From assembly GCA_903813345.2 (NCBI GenBank), contig CAIIXF020000010.1:27118425-27182424 (forward strand): a DNA stretch of 64,000 bases. Reading direction: 5' to 3'. Position numbers and translations under genes: made by a program. Positions 54,407-64,000 of the stretch are shown one piece after another. Within the stretch, counting starts at the first letter, position 1; each line of letters starts with the position of its first letter. Origin of the DNA: Owenia fusiformis (taxonomy: Eukaryota > Annelida > Polychaeta > Sabellida > Oweniidae). A model generated the notes under the pieces. It searched no databases and was not told the origin of the DNA. It worked only from the letters and a program-made list of their open reading frames with translations.

Positions 54407-56171
54407 AAATAACTTTATTAAGCTGCATTTCAAAGGTAGCTGAGGGGGTTATATTTAAAAGGATGTTTGACCACTTCTATTTAATTTCCAAAGTGGTTTT
54501 CTCCCAAGTCACAACACACAACACCAACTATTAAGTATTCTTGATTTTTTAACTTCAATATAGATAATGGTTATGATATACGTGCAGTTTTTCTAGATAT
54601 ATCGGCCGCCTTCGATACTTTACCCCATAAGCTGTTACTTAAGAAGCTACATGCATATATGGTTTTGGTCTAAATACAATGCTACTTATTGAATCTTACC
54701 TTACCAATCGAAAAGTAAGAGTGCTTATTGATGGACATGATTCTTCATGGTCAGCCAGTGACAATATCAATTCGGTGGTACCCCAGAGGCCCATTTTTTG
54801 CTATTTTTAGTTTACATAAACGATTTACCTGATGATATTTTAAGCAACTGTTTTCTGCATTCAGATGACACCTCTCTTTATCAGCCCTTTTGCCATAATA
54901 ATATGCCTAATTGTATTAATACCCTCCAATCTGATCTAGATTATATTAACAGTTGGTCTGATAAATGGCAATTAAAATTCAAACCCTCTAAATGTGATGA
55001 TTTGACATTAAGTAGTACGAAAAAGAATGAAATAATGACCCCTGACATAAAATTGGAAACTGAATCTATACCGGTGTGTTTTACATAAACACCTAGCTTT
55101 ATTTTAAACTCTAAATTATCTTTCAATTTCGACATTACCCATCTTGCAAAGAAAATTGATAAGCTTTTAAATACACTTAAAGCGTTAAGTAAAAAAACTT
55201 AGTGGAATCCATCTAAATCTTATGTTCAAATCTTTTATCTTACCAAATTTTGATTTCTGCGACATCCTCTATGGCTGTGCAGATATTTCAAATTAAAACG
55301 CATTGATCAAATCAGCTCTGATTTGTAGAGGAACTATCCATGGGCAATCTTCTGAAAACGTGCTCAATATTTTAAATTCGCTAAAACTAGAGACGAGGAG
55401 AAAGTTTCATCGACTAGTGCCCTCATGTTCAATTTCTAAAATCAGAAAGTTCCTTCAATTGTTCAAAACATATTTGATAAATATAAGAGACAACAACCTC
55501 CTCTCTATTTCAGAAATCCGACTGAATTTGTCTTGCCCGCTAAAAGATCTGTAATATTAGAGAAAACATGTATTTTTTATAGCTATCCCAGAATGGAACA
55601 AACTACCCCAACAACTCCAAGAGTTAGACAACTTCAGTACCTTCAAATCTAAATTGGCACTTCTCTTTTATCCAGAACCTATCATATTATCTACCTCATT
55701 TCATTTACCTAGATCAGAGGAAATCAGTCTTAATAGGACTAGAGTTGACTTGGTTTTTAAATCTCATTTTCATGCCCACAACTTTACTCTGATTCACCAA
55801 AATGTAAGTGTGGATTCAAAAATGTAGGACCCTCCTCGCTGACTTCGAAAATAAACTAAATAACCTTGAAATCCAATATAAAAAGAATTTTAAAACTCAA
55901 CAAGAGCAATTAAATGTATTTCTTTTTGGCAGCTCAAAACTTAACTGCGCTACACATATAACTGTTCTTGAAACTAGTGCCTCTTTTCTCCAGAAGTGTG
56001 TACGTGTCTGAGTGTTAGAAGCAATCATCGAACCATCTATGTTCAATTTATTTACCACTTTGCTTAACCAAATGGATTGTTCTTTTTAAATAAATATTTG
56101 TTAATGCACCTTGCGACTTCTAATGTTATTTCTTATATTATTGCATTGAATAAAACATGATAAATAAAAAA
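54407..56171 (+). mobile_element. Decayed CR1-type LINE inserted in a 58-bp minisatellite
   Basis: Plus-strand RT pieces in several frames: VFLDISAAFDTLPHKLLLKK (RT core, near 54575), then LFLVYINDLPDDILSNCFLH with HSDDTSLY in place of FADD (54798-54890), then INSWSDKWQLKFKPSKC. A C-terminal region follows (ALICRGTIHG, LNSLKLETRRKFHR near 55310-55410). Several frameshifts and stops break it. The 3' end is A-rich (GATAAATAAAAAAA, about 56158-56171). It lacks the endonuclease, so it is 5'-truncated. Flanking TTGTTAA and TCGTTAA may be array sequence or a short target duplication. Confidence 0.75.
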
Positions 56172-56412
56172 ATCGTTAAGCAGCTGACCACCTTAGACAC
56201 ATATAACTATTTTAAATATATGAACCAATTTCGTTAAGCAGCAGAGCACCTAAGACACATATAACTATTTTAAATGTATGAACCAAATTCGTTAAGCAAC
56301 AGAACACCTAAGACACATATGAATATTTCAAATATATGAACCAAATTCGTGAAGCAACAAAACACCCAAGCCACAAATAACTTTTAATATATGAACCAAA
56401 TTCGTTAAGCAG
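56172..56412. repeat. 58-bp minisatellite, right block
   Basis: About four more units in the same phase and orientation as 54183-54405 (spacing of AACC words is exactly 58 bp at 56223 and 56281). This shows the LINE split one array. Confidence 0.85.
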
Positions 56413-56771
56413 TATTCAAGTTTTAGACAAAAAATAATGAACACTAAATAAACCTGAATGATCACCAGTTTTATATAAAATACATATAGTAGAAATTAGT
56501 AGATACCGGAAATACACGTCTTTGGTATAAGCTTACATTACAAGCTGAAATTACCTTTACATATAGATATCGCATGGTGTCACTCCTAAAATTACCTAAC
56601 ATAAAGGGTAATTCTACAAGACACGTGTGATGTAATGACTGTCATTTCAAATTCATCTTTCCATTTCGATAAAACGTTGTCGGGCAAAGGTTTTGTAACT
56701 ATAAAGCATTATCATTCTAAACACGTTTCATCATAAGGTATTCAAGTTACAGCCAAAATTGAAATTAATAT

Positions 56772-58326
56772 TAAGAGTTGTTGCAGAAATGACTAGCGGT
56801 ATTAAAACGATTAAAGTTGATAGTAACATGAATACTATAATAGTGTAATGTATATCACAAATCTATGCATTTCCTACTTAGTGAGTATGAATTATCGACG
56901 TTTCTTCTGAAATGACTGGTTAAGTGGAACGAGATGTACCCTTTGTAAATACAAAAAGTGGTTTTAATCGAATTGATTTTCGCTTATAACGACGGGTCCC
57001 ACCATACAATTGCAAGTTGCGACTGTTCCTTTTCACGCATTGAGACCGAGTCCATCTGGCAGCCATTTCTTAATATAATTTAGCACACTCATATTGAAAT
57101 AACCACCACCAGTATGGTAAGTTACATGTTGTGATAGATCATGAATTGCGCCCAGTTCATCGTAAAATCACCACAGCATATGTAGTCTATCATGTCTCCA
57201 AAGGCTATGGAATATTACTTATCTATATTGCATATCCCAAAAAGCCAAATCACAATTTGTCAGTGTAAAATACTTAAATAAAACTCATCCTAATAGCTCC
57301 TCGTGTATGCACAAATAACTGACAAATTGTGATTTGGCTTTTTGGGATATGCAATATAGATAAGTAATATTCCATAGCCTTTGGAGACATGATAGACTAC
57401 ATATGCTGTGGTGATTTTACGATGAACTGGGCGCAATTCATGATCTATCACAACATGTAACAAAGAAAGTATTGCTACTAGTATTTTGAAATAAGATATC
57501 AGTTTTGTACATCCGCAGCATATACAGGGTGGGCCAAAAAACCAACACCCAAGTTTAAAGATGAATATCATGTGAAATATGTTATACTATGTCATGTATT
57601 ATATATCCTTTCAAATAAATCATTTCTTTACAATATGACACCATCCAATTGAAAAACCTTTGTTTTTGTTAGAGGCTAAAATGCGTTTTTATTCGAGCAC
57701 TTTTGATTTTGGATGAATTCACAGAAAATGCTAGAAACAAATGGGCAAAATAGCAAGAAGCATTTATTGCTATTCATAAAAGATCAACAATAATGTATTG
57801 TGTTGGGAATTAATTAAAGATTTTGAGTAAATGCTTTATCCTGAAGGCTAGCATCGATCGAATATGAAGCTTTGTGGATTTCTGCCATCAAATAAATACT
57901 AGATAAGTATCTACATATTTTCTGTCATAAGAATCTGCATTTGTTCTCTTTTGTTGAAACCTGGTTGAAACTCACGAGGCATACTTTTTTAATTGTGTAA
58001 TTGGGGACAGTGTGCTAAATTATATTAAGAAATGGCTGCCAGATGGACTCGGTCTCAATGCGTGAAAAGGAACAGTCGCAACTTGCAATTGTATGGTGGG
58101 ACCCGTCGTTATAAGCGAAAATCAATTCGATTAAAACCACTTTTTGTATTTACAAAGGGTACATCTCGTTTCACTTAACCAGTCATTTCAGAAGAAACGT
58201 CGATAATTCATACTCACTAAGTAGGAAATGCATAGATTTGTGATATACATTACACTATTATAGTATTCATGTTACTATCAACTTTAATCGTTTTAATACC
58301 GCTAGTCATTTCTGCAACAACTCTTA
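56772..58326. repeat. Compound inverted repeat with near-identical arms
   Basis: Outer arms 56772-57088 and 58011-58326 (about 317 bp) and inner arms 57121-57263 and 57319-57461 (143 bp) are inverted copies, with only an occasional mismatch seen (e.g. GTTCCACTTAACC against GTTTCACTTAACC). The loop is 55 bp. The spacer between inner and outer arms is 32 bp on the left and 549 bp on the right; the extra right-hand DNA includes a CAGGGTG-type end at 57526. Origin unknown: foldback transposon or a recent inverted duplication. Confidence 0.85.
57526..57700. mobile_element. CAGGGTG-type element, left half
   Basis: CAGGGTGGGCCAAAAAACCA with TA before it, then sequence collinear with 4549-4710 (GATGAATATCATG, CCAATTGAAAAACCT, GTTAGAGGCTAAAAT). 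The right end is not seen. It occupies the asymmetric spacer of the inverted repeat. Confidence 0.6.
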
Positions 58327-59075
58327 TGAGGACAGTTCCTGTATCACTATAATACAATGTCAAATCATTATAAACTTTACTATGGGCGAGTCAAATGTTA
58401 GTTGATAAGATAGAGAACCCGAAAAATATTACTTCCGACTTGCCTCACCTTTTCATCAATACAGTCTTCGTTTAGAGACTCAGAATCATTGATTTAGACT
58501 AAAGTTACACATGTGATTAAAACAAAAATATGATTAATGATCAATTCTTCAGTGTCCAGCATATTGATGGGTTGTTTTCATGAATTGATTCTGACATCTA
58601 ATGAGGTAAACTCACGAGGGACCATGACGAGGTGACATTAATGTTAGCTTTCAATAGTTAAAACTTTTGGCCTAATGATATCTATAATTGATTCTCTTGT
58701 CGCCTGGATTACAGTGTACCTCTCTGATACGAGAAATGCACATGTCGTATCAAAATGGACGAGTTTCATGAGTTTCTTGAAACAGATTTGTTAGAATTAT
58801 GAATAAACTAGTGACTTTTTCAACACATTATTTATAACTTAATTTGTCGTTTTTGAGACTGAGAGATGAAGTCAACGAATAAAATCCATTCAATTCTTCA
58901 CTGGAGTGATTTTCTACGTGACAAACACTTAGCCCACTAACCAAAATGTGGACCCAAATACAGTGAATCTGGAACATTTTTGACTCAAAGTTTGGTCCAG
59001 ACCCGAATGTCCGACCCAGGATCAATATCTGTGTAGTGTTGTCCATAGTTTGTTTATAGGTTTGTTATGACATAG
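58327..59075. other. No gene seen
   Basis: AT-rich; nothing I can support. Confidence 0.35.
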
Positions 59076-59194
59076 TAGGGAGTTTAAGCTTGCAATGTTT
59101 TTCACCGGAGAATATTAAGCAATGCATTTGTATGGGAGATCGGTCATACGTATAAGTTGGCGTTTCGATTTTATATGCAAGCTTAAAGTCCCTA
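59076..59194. mobile_element. Small MITE (119 bp), TAGGGA ends
   Basis: TAGGGAGTTTAAGCTTGCA on the left and TGCAAGCTTAAAGTCCCTA on the right, inverted. One end with its inner flank also occurs alone at 21243-21290. Confidence 0.7.
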
Positions 59195-59934
59195 TGATCA
59201 GAATTGTTCTCTCGTAACACAAGCAGAATTCGATATTTTTCGACGTGTGTTTTCGAAACTAAAGCGAAGAATGTATTCCTTGTTGAATCATGACCAGCTA
59301 CAGGACCAGCTTATTATAACTGTAAATATTTCCTAAAATTGAAGTATAGTGCAACCAAAAATTCTATTAAATTTATGTTATAAATAATATCTACTGCAGA
59401 AACCTCATCCATTTTGATGCGACATTGACTTTCCCCGTATGAGACTAGGTGCACTGTGTGGGATAATAATCCTCAGGGATTACTTCTATTCAAGCCGCAG
59501 ATCTTTAGAAATTATAACAATATCCATCTAATTAGTCAAAGTGAAAGATCCAATTTCAATACATGTTCTCACGTTCTGCAATAAAATGCTATTGCTAATT
59601 AACTCTAAATATTGTAAATGTCTAGCGTTGGATTTCTCCGAGATGTTGGGGTTCTCCGTGCCTTTGACTTTTTATGTTATGGTAATTTGCCACCTGATTC
59701 AAAAGTCGTTTCGAAAGTAAGAGATGGAGAGGCGTTTAAATTGTTGAAAGATTTCACATGATCGCTCACTAATTACAAGCTCTCGTAAAAAGTGTCTATG
59801 AACAATTGAATTACACTGATAAGTACATGTAAATGTAGGAACTTGTCTTCAAGGTATGATGCAAAGGGAGTCCGACAAGCACCGATGGCATTTCTTTCTG
59901 TATATTGATTGATGATTTTACACGAAAGGAGTGG
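59195..59934. other. No gene seen
   Basis: AT-rich; nothing I can support. Confidence 0.35.
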
Positions 59935-60624
59935 TATCGATATGGAGAACTGCATTCAATAATGTTTTTCTCTTAAACCAATCATTGAAAACATTCTGTA
60001 AAAAACACGGTATTTTATGTAATGTTGACTGATTGACAACAATTAAATGAGAAAATTATTTAGAAATATTTTATATAACAGTTTTTGTTAACATTTTTTG
60101 TTTTTCAGTGCAATTGTTTTTGCTCCTTTCTACCAATTCTTGAGAATGAAATAAAATGTCTTTCCGAACCTTGTTAGAACAAAGTAGCATATACAACATG
60201 TTTTTAGACCTCTCAATATTATAGTTATACAAAGGAATTTTTGGTTGCTTTTAAAAAAGTATTCAAAAAATTAAAACAAAATCCCCCCAAAATAGATAAA
60301 ATTCAAGATAAACCTTTTATTTCATTAACAAGATACTTTTTTAAAATCAACCAAAATTTCATTTGTACAATTACAATATTGAGAGACCTAAACATGTTGT
60401 GTTTATGTCGTTTTGTCCCAATGAGGTTCGGAAAGATGTTTCAGTTCACAACATGATACTAAGAACAAAACAAGCGTTTGATGTGTTTTCTAAAACAATA
60501 TAAATATTGTTATCATTCAAAAGATGACCATTAAATTGACGATGTGTTAAATTTTAAGATTTTTTATGACTGGTTTAAGAGAAACGTGTGATCAAAGAGT
60601 TCTCCATATCGATACCACTTCTTT
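59935..60624. mobile_element. Palindromic AAAGGAGTGG element, copy 1 (690 bp)
   Basis: Starts AAAGGAGTGGTATCGATATG and ends with the inverse (ATACCACTTCTTT). The two halves are inverted copies: GTCTTTCCGAACCTTGTTAG near 60160 faces AATGAGGTTCGGAAAGATG near 60420, and AACATGTTTTTAGACCTCTC faces GAGAGACCTAAACATGTTG. No protein-coding signature; the frame at 60241-60456 is part of the palindrome. Confidence 0.8.
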
Positions 60625-61285
60625 CCAGAAAGGTCTAAATCCCTACAATTGTAATCCTCTATCAACAAGAGGTAGATTTTAAATTGCGGATATCTAGTCT
60701 GGAGTAAGGGATAAAAATAATTTAACAGATCAGAGCGGTTCGACCTTGACATAAGAACGCAGAGCCATGTAGTCGCCTGAAAAGTATGCAGTGGGTGACC
60801 AAACTGTTAAAACTAGATAGAGATTTGAAGTTTTTATTCACAAATCGTGCATTTTTATTGCCACTTTTATAATTGTACATATAAATAGAACTTTTATCAT
60901 ATCCTGGAACATGAAATAATATGACACATTTTATTTATTACTTAAAAACTTTTGAAAATGGCGGTCAAAGTTTTGCTATAACTGGAAAAGTAGTGAAGTG
61001 ATTTAGAAAATGAAAGAAAGCAAGTGACAATCCTGATCATATCAATCTCAATTATAATAGGAAATCTTGAATCACACGAAATCATGCAATCGCTATTAAA
61101 TATAGAAGAAGAATTCCATTTATAAAAAGGTAACTTTTAGTACCAGATGCACTTTACCACAGAGGAGGTACAGGGTGACCAAAAATACAATCCTCCATTT
61201 TTAAAATAATTTCGTCATGTAGTGATACACTTGATAATAGATCTAACGATTCGTATTTTAATGAAACTGCATTGCTTTTTCAATT
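60625..61285. other. Spacer between the two palindromic elements
   Basis: AT-rich. A TA-flanked CAGGGTGACCAAAAATACA end lies at about 61169 with no visible partner. No gene. Confidence 0.4.
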
Positions 61286-62244
61286 AAAGGAGTGGTATCG
61301 ATATGGAGAACTTTTTGAACACACGTTTCTCTTAAACCCACAGGCTGGTATCGAAAATTTTGTCCGCTGTGACGGAGCGTGCTATTTTGCATAGAAACAC
61401 TAAGAAACCCACACAATTTATTTTTTACTCATATGTTTCGCTATACCAAAGAAAGTTTTACTCCATGCAATGGGTATATCATTTTCGGGTAACTTTAACT
61501 TTTGTTAAGAGTAAAAGCTTTTGAAAACGGCGCCGGGGTATCATACTCCAAAATGTACCATTTCTTTTATTTCTTTTTAATGGTACAATATAGCACAGCT
61601 ACACGATAATATTAACGTATGTTTTCAGCATAACTCTGAAGGTATTAATGAGATCTTTATGTATTGGGTATTTTTAATTTTTTCACAAATTTTTCGATAC
61701 CAGCCTGTGAAACCAGTCATAAAAAATCTGAAAATGAACCTCATTGGAACAAAACGACATAAACAAAACATGTTTAGGTCTCTCAATATTGTAATTGTAC
61801 TTTATAAAGGAAATTTTGGTTGATTTTAAAAAAGTATCTTGTTTATGAAATAAAAGGTTTATCTTAATTTTTATCTATTTTGGGGGGATTTTTTAATTTT
61901 TTGAATACTTTTTTAAAATCAACCAAAAATTCCTTTGTATAACTATAATATTGAGAGGTCTAAAAACATGTTGTATATGCTATTTTGTTCCAACAGGGTT
62001 CGGAAAGACATTATATTTCATTCTTAAGAATTTGTAGAAAGGAGCAAAAACAATTGCACTAAAAAAACAAAAAAATGTTAACAAAAACAGTTATATAACA
62101 TATTTCTAAATACTTTTCGCATTAAATTCTTGTCAATCAGTCAACATTACATAAAATATCCTGTTTTTTACAGAATGGTTTCAATGATTGGTTTAAGAGA
62201 AAAATATTGTTGAATTCAGTTCTCCATATCGATACCACTCCTTT
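61286..62244. mobile_element. Palindromic AAAGGAGTGG element, copy 2, with an internal insertion
   Basis: Same 27-bp ends as copy 1 (AAAGGAGTGGTATCGATATG / CGATACCACTCCTTT). Its right part is a long inverted match to copy 1, e.g. ACATTACATAAAATATCCTG against the left arm near 60010. A different element (61339-61709) is inserted near its left end. Confidence 0.8.
61339..61709. mobile_element. CACAGGCTGG element (371 bp) with AAACC target duplication
   Basis: TIRs CACAGGCTGGTATCGAAAA and TTTTTCGATACCAGCCTGTG, flanked both sides by AAACC (61334-61338, 61710-61714). A 5-bp duplication and CAC start recall Transib, but there is no transposase to confirm. It lies in copy 2 of the palindromic element. 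Confidence 0.75.
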
Positions 62245-62914
62245 GGTTTTGAAGTATGGTCCATCTTTCTTTGCCATAATCTACAAATAAGGAACTGATT
62301 TCTGGATTGCTTTCTCATAAATTATCCTTGCAGAGGCTACGTCCATTCAATAAAGTAATTCAATGCATGCATGGTTTGAGGGTTAACAACTTTCCCATCG
62401 ACTGTTGGTATTTCTAAAGCACGGATAGTGACCTATGGTATATTTTGATATTTCACACTCTGTACTTTTACCTAAGGAGGTAGCTAATTCGAAATTCAGC
62501 AATAACATTCAGGTTAGTAAGCTCTCCTATTTTAGATCACGTCACGCCTCTGCATAGATGATGATATTACTTAATACTATGAGCGAGATGCGTAATGATT
62601 ACCTAATGATTTCAATCTCTTAAGATGTCTTTGGTACATTAATCCCCTATGATGAAAATATTATAAAACACGTATTCTGATTAACATCGACACGATCAAT
62701 TATCCAAAATGAAATATGTCAGGCAAATTAATCTTCAACGTTACCAGTAATTCACGGCACGTGGAACACATCCTTTCTCATTTTCAAACTGATCAGTCTG
62801 AGTCTAAGATTATGTAAAGGCATGTTTCTTTTATTAAAACGTTGATACTTGTCAATCGCAACACGCTCCTTATCATCACATTTACAAGTCATGTATGACA
62901 GGTAGGATTTATGA
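62245..62914. other. No gene seen
   Basis: AT-rich; nothing I can support. Confidence 0.35.
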
Positions 62915-63105
62915 TTGATAGGGGGTGAAGATGGGGGCTGTTTGGTCGTTTACTTCCAAGGGCAAATAGTGTAATGTGACCTTCGAGCGGAGGGTCCTGG
63001 GTTCGATTCCCGCACTGGGCATTGAATTTGGCACACTCCCTTTCAAGTCTGGTATCTGGTTTCTTACACCCCCCGACGGACGTGCCCAAGGGTCGTTACA
63101 GTTAG
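62915..63105 (+). mobile_element. tRNA-derived SINE remnant
   Basis: Contains a pol III B box (GGTTCGATTCC at 63000-63010) in TCGAGCGGAGGGTCCTGGG / CCCGCACTGGGC context, followed by a non-tRNA body (CTGGTTTCTTACACCCCCCG). The A-box half is decayed and no tRNA cloverleaf forms, so this is a SINE piece, not a tRNA gene. Confidence 0.5.
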
Positions 63106-64000
63106 AATCAAATAATATACTTCAAATATTTCAGCACCACATGAAATCAGTGAGAAATTGCCATGTTACGAGCACAGCATATTATGGAAAGGTGTAGTTT
63201 TGTAACGAACCAACATAACGTTATGAAGTCTAATACATAAAACTCCCCATGTATATTCTAATGAGAGAGCATTCCTATCACGAGTAGGATTATTTTTTAC
63301 ATAACATAGGACGCATGTAAAGTTTAGATGTCCTTGGGCATGCAGAACATTAAGATGATATGTGATTTTTGTTCATAACAAGTTATTAGTGTCAAAGTCT
63401 ACAGCCAAAACCAAGATATATGGTACCAAGTGTGATATACCATTGGAAAGATCGTCCAAAGTTGAGGGCCGGGGATAGTCTTTTTAGTACAAGTGGAATG
63501 CGAAAAAAGGTTAAGTTTTTAAGCGTATTACTGAGATAATATCCTTCTCATTTCAACGTAATAAAAGTTGCTGGAGGAGGTATCACTATTTAAAAAAAAT
63601 AATCAAGAAAATAAAGGTAAATTTCATCCAAAATACTTGAGAGTAAGTGAATTAATGTAACTTTGGAGGATTTTTCACGCTAGGTACCATCTATTAAGGT
63701 TTTAGTTGTAGCATTATTTGACACCCTGTATATGGCGTTTGTTTCTAATGTAAACAGGAAACGATTTGTTGACATGTCTGAATAATATAAAATCCTTAAT
63801 CTTCAAACCCTGTTTTGAAGCAGAAGTACCATTGCTTATATTTGATATAAGATCTTATATTTTCGTAAAGGCCCTAACTATTAGTTGTATTAAAATATCG
63901 CTCCAAGCATAGAACATGTTTTTTCATCAAATAAGTAATTTGTCATCGTGGTAAGCCACGCCCTCTCCATCTCTATCCTTCTGCGATGCAACAGAGAGAT
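63106..64000. other. No gene; one CAGGGTG-type end
   Basis: ACACCCTGTATA at 63721-63732 is an isolated right end. The words GATATATGGTACC and ATATACCATTGG near 63415-63455 resemble the sequence just inside the end at 37664. The rest is AT-rich. Confidence 0.35.

Noticed and set aside
62990-63020. tRNA gene
   Set aside because: Only the B box is present; no cloverleaf or A box, and the flank looks like a SINE body.

Overview
The window looks like nuclear DNA of an invertebrate animal: AT-rich, gene-poor, with GT-AG introns and a dense load of DNA-transposon derivatives and LINE remnants. A lophotrochozoan (mollusc, brachiopod or annelid type) is my best guess from the gene types: a chitinase with a CBM14 domain, a C-type lectin-like exon, a Thr-rich membrane mucin and an orphan peptide-type GPCR. 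That is inference; no single sequence fixes the taxon.

Host genes, left to right. (1) A minus-strand internal exon of a C-type lectin-like protein at the left edge (6-321). (2) A plus-strand gene for a mucin-like single-pass membrane protein. Its exons at 8381-8532, 10447-10663 and 11195-12312 join in phase, and a possible short upstream exon lies at 7419-7458. (3) Tail to tail with it, the 3' part of a minus-strand GH18 chitinase: exons 17284-15928 (end of the catalytic domain plus a linker of about 420 residues) and 13308-13073 (chitin-binding domain). The poly(A) signals of genes 2 and 3 lie within about 130 bp of each other. (4) An intronless class A GPCR on the minus strand (35608-34394), with FRY in place of DRY and no conserved TM3-ECL2 disulfide. 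Weaker candidates are a small secreted peptide at 18659-18841 behind a TATA box, a 57-codon ORF at 20455-20628, a TATA-headed first exon at 51905-51728 (minus), and an ORF at 40146-39826 (minus).

Mobile elements fill most of the rest. Three LINEs of CR1/Jockey type are present: a short RT fragment near 0.5 kb, a copy with an uninterrupted 1243-codon ORF2 at 43.1-48.2 kb, and a decayed copy at 54.4-56.2 kb. Many foldback or TIR elements occur: TA-flanked CAGGGTG elements, GTAGCC elements with 5-bp target duplications, a TTATGTCACC family, a 717-bp AAAGGAGCACG family, and palindromic AAAGGAGTGG elements. Several are nested, up to three levels deep at 36.2-37.6 kb. A compound inverted repeat with nearly identical arms lies at 56.8-58.3 kb. 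I recognised no retroviral, LTR or Polinton-like element, no CRISPR array, and no intact tRNA or rRNA gene.

From about 18.9 to 33.2 kb the sequence is almost empty of recognisable genes. The upstream GH18 exons of the chitinase may lie there in long introns or outside the window; I could not find them.
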